This document shows, in pieces, positions 6,395 to 9,167 of a stretch of DNA of 9,167 nucleotides. Under the pieces are notes generated by a model, which did not search any database, had not been told where the DNA came from, and saw only the letters and a program-made list of their open reading frames with translations. Both the position numbers and the translations under genes were made by a program. How positions within the stretch are numbered: position 1 is the first letter of the stretch; each line of letters begins with the position of its first letter. The stretch comes from Bacteroidota bacterium (GTDB lineage Bacteria > Bacteroidota > Rhodothermia > Rhodothermales > Rubricoccaceae): positions 1 to 9,167 of the forward strand of contig JADFLK010000061.1 of NCBI GenBank assembly GCA_022564455.1. The letters are read 5' to 3'.

Positions 6395-7138
6395 AACGCC
6401 GAAGTTGCAAGTGATGGTTGTGTAGCTCTGTACGGCGCGGCCTTCGTGGCGCGCAGGGCGAAACTGGTACCTCCTTGCGGCCTCCAGCGCCGATTGATCG
6501 AGGCCATGCGGGAGGGAGGAGACGTGCTCTTCCCGGTCGCCCCGGCCTATGCGTATTCGTTCGAGGATCCGCATTTCCTGCACGCGTCCCCGTTCATCCA
6601 CCAGTACCTCGATACGCACTCGCGCGCGTATACCTTCCGCTCGGGCGGCCGGCGGATAGGCGGGCTCCGAAAACCGAACGGGCACCGGGCTGCGATCCGG
6701 CCTGCGGACCAGCGTGGGCTGTGGGGGAGGAGGAGGCTGCGCCGCAGGTTGCGGAGGCCCGGCGGGCCCGGGTGGAGGAGCCGGCGGGGCGTTCGGAATC
6801 GAGTTCAGACTTGGAAACGCCGCCTCCAGGTCCAGAACGCGTTCCTCAATAATACGTGTATCAGGTACTTCAACCGGCGGAAGGAGAACCTCTTGCGGCG
6901 GCGGGGGGGGTGCAGGCGGAACGGCGTAGTCCTGGATCGTTTGCTCAATTAGTTCGAGCTCGATGATCTCCTGAGGGCGTACTGCTGCAAAGAGGTCTGA
7001 GTTGTCGGCCTCCGGCGACGGCAGCGGCCAAAGCCGGAACATCCCCACCACCACGAGCAAGCTCATGGCCAGGCTGCTCAGGCCGCGCATTCGCAGGGCC
7101 CGGCGTCGATCGGCTGGCGGCGGATATGGACGGCTCAT
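6392..7138 (-). CDS. tonB: TonB family energy-transducing protein
   Basis: TonB proteins link the ExbB/ExbD proton-driven motor of the inner membrane to outer-membrane receptors. From the ATG at 7138 (248 residues) the order is typical: a basic N-terminus, one membrane segment (about 20-38), an extended Pro-rich periplasmic linker (about 73-153 with several runs of 4-5 Pro), and a C-terminal TonB domain (about 157-246) with SEPAYPPAARAEGIRARVRI, a VDERGRVQEMRI strand pair and the terminal ARRYQFRPARHEGRAV helix/strand. A longer frame begins at 7246, but its extra 36 residues are odd and put the anchor far from the N-terminus, so I prefer 7138. No exbB, exbD or receptor gene is in the window. 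It is convergent with the deoxynucleoside kinase and divergent from carA. A run of eight G (6903-6910) encodes part of the proline tract and could be prone to slippage. Confidence 0.88.
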   Translation of the reverse strand: MSRPYPPPADRRRALRMRGLSSLAMSLLVVVGMFRLWPLPSPEADNSDLFAAVRPQEIIELELIEQTIQDYAVPPAPPPPPQEVLLPPVEVPDTRIIEERVLDLEAAFPSLNSIPNAPPAPPPGPAGPPQPAAQPPPPPQPTLVRRPDRSPVPVRFSEPAYPPAARAEGIRARVRIEVLVDERGRVQEMRILERIRIGRGDREEHVSSLPHGLDQSALEAARRYQFRPARHEGRAVQSYTTITCNFGV

Positions 7139-7278
7139 AGGCAGAAAACGATGAAAACGGAACCTTCGCGCCCGGTAGTGAAAAAGAAGTAGTGTAAAAG
7201 GTGTGGTGCAAAAGAATACGCATTCGGTGTGCCCGAGGGCAGGCAAAGAGCGATCCCCGTGAAGACAACGGAGATGGC

Positions 7279-7307
7279 TTGACGGTTGCTTCGACTCTCT
7301 TTAAGTT
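7279..7307 (+). promoter_or_regulatory. Candidate sigma70-type promoter of carA
   Basis: TTGACG (7279-7284) matches five of six -35 consensus bases. TAAGTT (7302-7307) keeps the key first T, A and last T of a -10 box, and the spacer is exactly 17 nt. Transcription would start near 7314, where a leader hairpin begins, giving a 5' leader of about 165 nt before carA. The -10 box is weak, and Bacteroidota promoters often differ from this consensus, so this is a candidate only. Confidence 0.42.
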
Positions 7308-7313
7308 CTCATC

Positions 7314-7346
7314 CTGAAAACAAGCCGTACCTGCGGCTCATTTCAG
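7314..7346 (+). promoter_or_regulatory. 5' leader hairpin upstream of carA
   Basis: Outer stem CTGAAA (7314-7319) pairs with TTTCAG (7341-7346), and inner stem AGCCG (7323-7327) pairs with CGGCT (7334-7338). They are separated by a small internal loop (ACA / CA) and closed by a 6-nt loop. In total 11 perfect base pairs lie right at the expected transcript start. It could be a protein-binding or mRNA-stabilising element of the leader; it does not match the PyrR-binding motif that I know. Confidence 0.45.
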
Positions 7347-7363
7347 ACCAACGACCCTGCCCG

Positions 7364-7435
7364 ATGCGCGGCCTCGCCTCGCCCAACAGTGCGCTACCTC
7401 TTCGCGGTCCCGGCCATCGAGCCGTCCGCTTTTAG
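7364..7435 (+). CDS. Possible 23-residue leader peptide before the carA attenuator
   Basis: An ATG at 7364 opens 23 codons (starting MRGLASPNSALPLRG) and ends with TAG at 7433-7435. The last base of this stop is the first base of the terminator stem, and U-rich RNA follows. This is the geometry of translation-coupled attenuators such as E. coli pyrBI, where ribosomes following the polymerase closely prevent the terminator from folding. There is no Shine-Dalgarno sequence, and a frame this short can arise by chance, so this is an inference from position rather than a confident gene. Confidence 0.28.
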   Translation: MRGLASPNSALPLRGPGHRAVRF

Positions 7436-7468
7436 CCTTTTCCGTTTTTCGGGAAGGGCCTTTTTTTT
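7435..7468 (+). terminator. Intrinsic terminator (probable attenuator) just before carA
   Basis: GCCTTTTCCG (7435-7444) pairs with CGGGAAGGGC (7450-7459) over 10 bp, including two G-U pairs, with a T5 loop. It is followed directly by CC/T8 (T run 7461-7468). This is a standard intrinsic terminator reading in the plus direction. It ends 11 nt before the carA ATG with no other gene between the candidate promoter and carA, so it should control read-through into carA rather than end an upstream operon. Confidence 0.72.
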
Positions 7469-7479
7469 ATCCGTGCCCC

Positions 7480-8784
7480 ATGACTGATCGCACCATATCT
7501 GATCGCATAGCCAAGATCGCTTTGGAAGATGGAACCGTCGTCATCGGCCGCGCTGTTGGCCATGCCGGAGAGGCTGTGGGCGAGTTGTGCTTCAATACGT
7601 CGATGAGCGGTTACCAGGAGATTCTGACCGACCCGAGCTACGTCGGCCAGTTGATGATGATGACCTACCCGCACATCGGCAACTACGGGTGCTTTGAGGA
7701 AGCAACGGAGGCCGCCCGCCCGATGGTGAGTGGACTCGTCGTAAGGTCTTTCACGCACCGCCACTCGAACGCGGCAGCCGAGGAATCGCTGGATGCCTAC
7801 ATGAAGCGTCACGAACTGGTGGGCATCTCGGGCGTCGATACTCGGAAGCTGGTTCGCCACATTCGCTCAAAGGGGGTGATGAATGCAGTGGTCTCGTCGG
7901 TAGATATGGACGATGAGAGCCTCGTGGCCAAAGCCAGGGCAGCACCGAGCATGGCCGGCCTCGAACTGGCGAGCCGCGTCACTACCGAAGATGCCTACGA
8001 CTACCACCTTGGCGAAGGCCCACGCATCGCAGTGTACGATTTCGGCGTGAAGCGCAACATCCTCCGCTCGTTCGCCAACCGCGATTGTACGGTGCGGGTT
8101 TACCCGGCAAGCACGGCGCTCGAAGGCGTCCTCGCCTGGAATCCGGACGGCCTTTTCTTCTCGAATGGCCCCGGCGATCCGCGGGCGATGGCAGAGTCCG
8201 TAGAGATGGTCCGAGAGGCTACGAAGGCGGGCATCCCACTCTTCGGGATTTGCCTTGGCCACCAGTTGATGTCCCTCGCCGAGGGGCTGAAGGTGTACAA
8301 GATGAAAGTCGGCCACCGCGGTGCGAATCACCCGGTGCTCAATCTCGAAACCGGCCATGTCGAGATCACCGGTCATCCCGTGGCGAAACTCTGGATCAAC
8401 ACCAATGCCGAGGACGGCGATTTCTTCGTATATCTGGAGGAAGTCGATTCCGAAGGCTATTCACACTACATCACCGAAGGCTCGCTCCGCGTCACTCACC
8501 GATCCCTGAGCGAACCGGACTACGACTATCTGGGCCTGCCCTACCATCGAAGCTACAAAGCCGACATGACGCCACTGACGGGCAAGCCGATGCTGCTGGA
8601 GATCGATCTGCTCCCGACGTCAAATATCTTCGACAAGGGGAATCGCATCCGCGTGACCATCACCTGCGCCGATCGGGACAATCTGGAGACCCCGGTTGTC
8701 GATCCGCCCCCGATCGTGACCCTGGAATGCAATCCCGAGCTGGCGTCATCGATTGTCCTGCCGATCATCGAGCATCGGAAATAG
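7480..8784 (+). CDS. carA: Chimeric CDS: CarA N-terminal part joined in frame to a CocE/PepX-type C-terminal domain
   Basis: Residues 1-297 are the carbamoyl-phosphate synthase small subunit, which supplies ammonia from glutamine for pyrimidine and arginine synthesis. Visible are ALEDGTVVIGRA, FNTSMSGYQEILTDPSY, TYPHIGNYG, GISGVDTRKLVRHIRSKG, the amidotransferase FSNGPGDP (227-234), the nucleophile Cys258 in GICLGHQ, and GHRGANHP. At VEIT (294-297) the family normally continues with SQNHGFAV and ends with the catalytic YHPEA region. Here it continues GHPVAKLWINT, EDGDFFVYLEEVD, YITEGSLRV, LGLPYHRS and DLLPTSN, which is the late part of the X-Pro dipeptidyl-peptidase C-terminal beta-sandwich of CocE/NonD hydrolases, with a natural ending (VLPII). 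The catalytic His and Glu of the glutaminase are therefore missing, as is the hydrolase domain of CocE. At 434 residues it is longer than a usual CarA (about 360-380). No carB follows. It is probably inactive as a glutaminase, or an assembly artefact. Confidence 0.85.
   Translation: MTDRTISDRIAKIALEDGTVVIGRAVGHAGEAVGELCFNTSMSGYQEILTDPSYVGQLMMMTYPHIGNYGCFEEATEAARPMVSGLVVRSFTHRHSNAAAEESLDAYMKRHELVGISGVDTRKLVRHIRSKGVMNAVVSSVDMDDESLVAKARAAPSMAGLELASRVTTEDAYDYHLGEGPRIAVYDFGVKRNILRSFANRDCTVRVYPASTALEGVLAWNPDGLFFSNGPGDPRAMAESVEMVREATKAGIPLFGICLGHQLMSLAEGLKVYKMKVGHRGANHPVLNLETGHVEITGHPVAKLWINTNAEDGDFFVYLEEVDSEGYSHYITEGSLRVTHRSLSEPDYDYLGLPYHRSYKADMTPLTGKPMLLEIDLLPTSNIFDKGNRIRVTITCADRDNLETPVVDPPPIVTLECNPELASSIVLPIIEHRK
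8359..8371 (+). other. Junction of carA and CocE-type sequence at a shared VEIT coding stretch
   Basis: The twelve bases GTCGAGATCACC encode VEIT, a peptide that both families carry at this point: CarA as VEITSQNH and CocE-type proteins as VEITGHP. To the left the sequence is only CarA-like, and to the right only CocE-like, with no shift of frame. The breakpoint therefore lies in or directly beside this short identical or near-identical stretch. The left-hand side carries a carA leader, while the right-hand side carries a CocE 3' end packed against an M16 gene, as if two loci had been joined. Confidence 0.75.
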
Positions 8785-8791
8785 TCGACCG

Positions 8792-9167
8792 TCAACCACT
8801 TGCGACCTGTTCGGGGATCGCAAGCGCCACCGGGCCGAGGGTGGCGAGGGTGAATTGATCAATTTCCCGCCCGCTGACGTATTCGTTTAGCTGATCGTGG
8901 CTGATGGCATCAATCTGCGAGGCGATGTCATCCAGCGATCTTGCCCGCCCGAGTCGAAAATGATCCTGAGCCACCGCCGCGGCCCGGGCCGGGGTTGATT
9001 CACCCTGCATGATCAGGCTGCTCTTGAGGGAAGTGACAGTACGATTGAATTCATCTTCGCTGACCCCCTCTCGCAGACGATGAATTTCCCTCACGCTCAC
9101 ATCGAGGGTTTCCTGGGCGCGCTCCGGGGTGGTTCCCGCATTCAGCGTCACCATTCCATAATCACGC
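8792..9167 (-). CDS. M16 family zinc metallopeptidase, partial (C-terminal part only)
   Basis: About 124 residues are visible, and the frame is open to the right edge (RDYG before MVTLNAG), so the N-terminal catalytic part with the HxxEH zinc site lies outside. The visible segments are typical of the C-terminal, often inactive, repeat of M16 (pitrilysin/insulinase/processing peptidase) proteins: the GTTPERAQETLDVSVREIHRL helix, GVSEDEFNRTVTSLKSSL, an ESTPARAAAVAQDHFRLGR helix, the DDIASQIDAISHDQLNEYVS helix pair, and a closing QFTLATLGP strand. In Gram-negative bacteria such proteins are usually periplasmic or lipoprotein peptidases, often encoded as pairs. Its TGA stop (8792-8794) is 7 nt from the stop of the convergent chimeric gene, with no terminator between them. 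Confidence 0.85.
   Translation of the reverse strand, partial: RDYGMVTLNAGTTPERAQETLDVSVREIHRLREGVSEDEFNRTVTSLKSSLIMQGESTPARAAAVAQDHFRLGRARSLDDIASQIDAISHDQLNEYVSGREIDQFTLATLGPVALAIPEQVASG

Noticed and set aside
7139..7246. Longer tonB start upstream of 7138
   Set aside because: The extra 36 residues are not TonB-like and push the membrane anchor away from the N-terminus. The ATG at 7138 gives the usual basic tail plus anchor.
7480..8784. Frameshift or sequencing error as the cause of the odd CarA C-terminus
   Set aside because: The downstream residues form a coherent stretch typical of another protein family, with a natural end, all in the same frame. A frameshift would give non-homologous residues, not a CocE-type domain.

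Overview
The window (about 60% G+C by eye, tightly packed genes, few Shine-Dalgarno sequences) looks like a chromosomal segment of a Gram-negative bacterium. The likely group is Bacteroidota/Rhodothermota: folB, folK and a Bacteroidota-type deoxynucleoside kinase sit in overlapping order, there is a TonB protein, lipoprotein cytochromes are present, and translation starts have weak ribosome-binding sites. This placement is an inference from gene content, not a database result.

Layout. Positions 1-1401 (minus strand) hold two unrecognised membrane-anchored proteins: a coiled-coil protein that runs off the left edge and, upstream of it, a single-pass protein with a C-terminal soluble domain. 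Divergent from them, 1515-4684 (plus strand) encodes two exported cytochromes: a heptaheme c-type cytochrome fused to TPR repeats, and a lipoprotein with one EF-hand loop and one late CxxCH that resembles cytochrome P460. The second gene has degenerate 7-base repeats at both ends: a G+C-rich set inside its 5' end and a quasi-palindromic AGGTT set after its stop. Positions 4789-6376 (plus) are a translationally coupled folB-folK-deoxynucleoside kinase operon. It converges on a minus-strand tonB gene (6392-7138) across a small hairpin that contains both stop codons.

Positions 7139-7479 are the divergent tonB/carA control region. A sigma70-like promoter, a 5' leader hairpin, a possible 23-codon leader ORF and an intrinsic terminator ending 11 nt before the carA start codon together look like a transcription attenuator for pyrimidine/arginine synthesis.

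The most striking object is the CDS at 7480-8784. It starts as an ordinary CarA (carbamoyl-phosphate synthase small subunit), but at a VEIT peptide (8359-8370) it changes in frame into the C-terminal beta-sandwich of a CocE/NonD-type hydrolase (X-Pro dipeptidyl-peptidase C-terminal domain). The glutaminase His/Glu part is lost. This is either a real recombination product or an assembly join at a short shared sequence; the sequence alone cannot decide, and I favour an assembly join or non-functional recombinant. The window closes with the 3' part of an M16-family peptidase gene on the minus strand, only 7 nt from the chimeric gene's stop.
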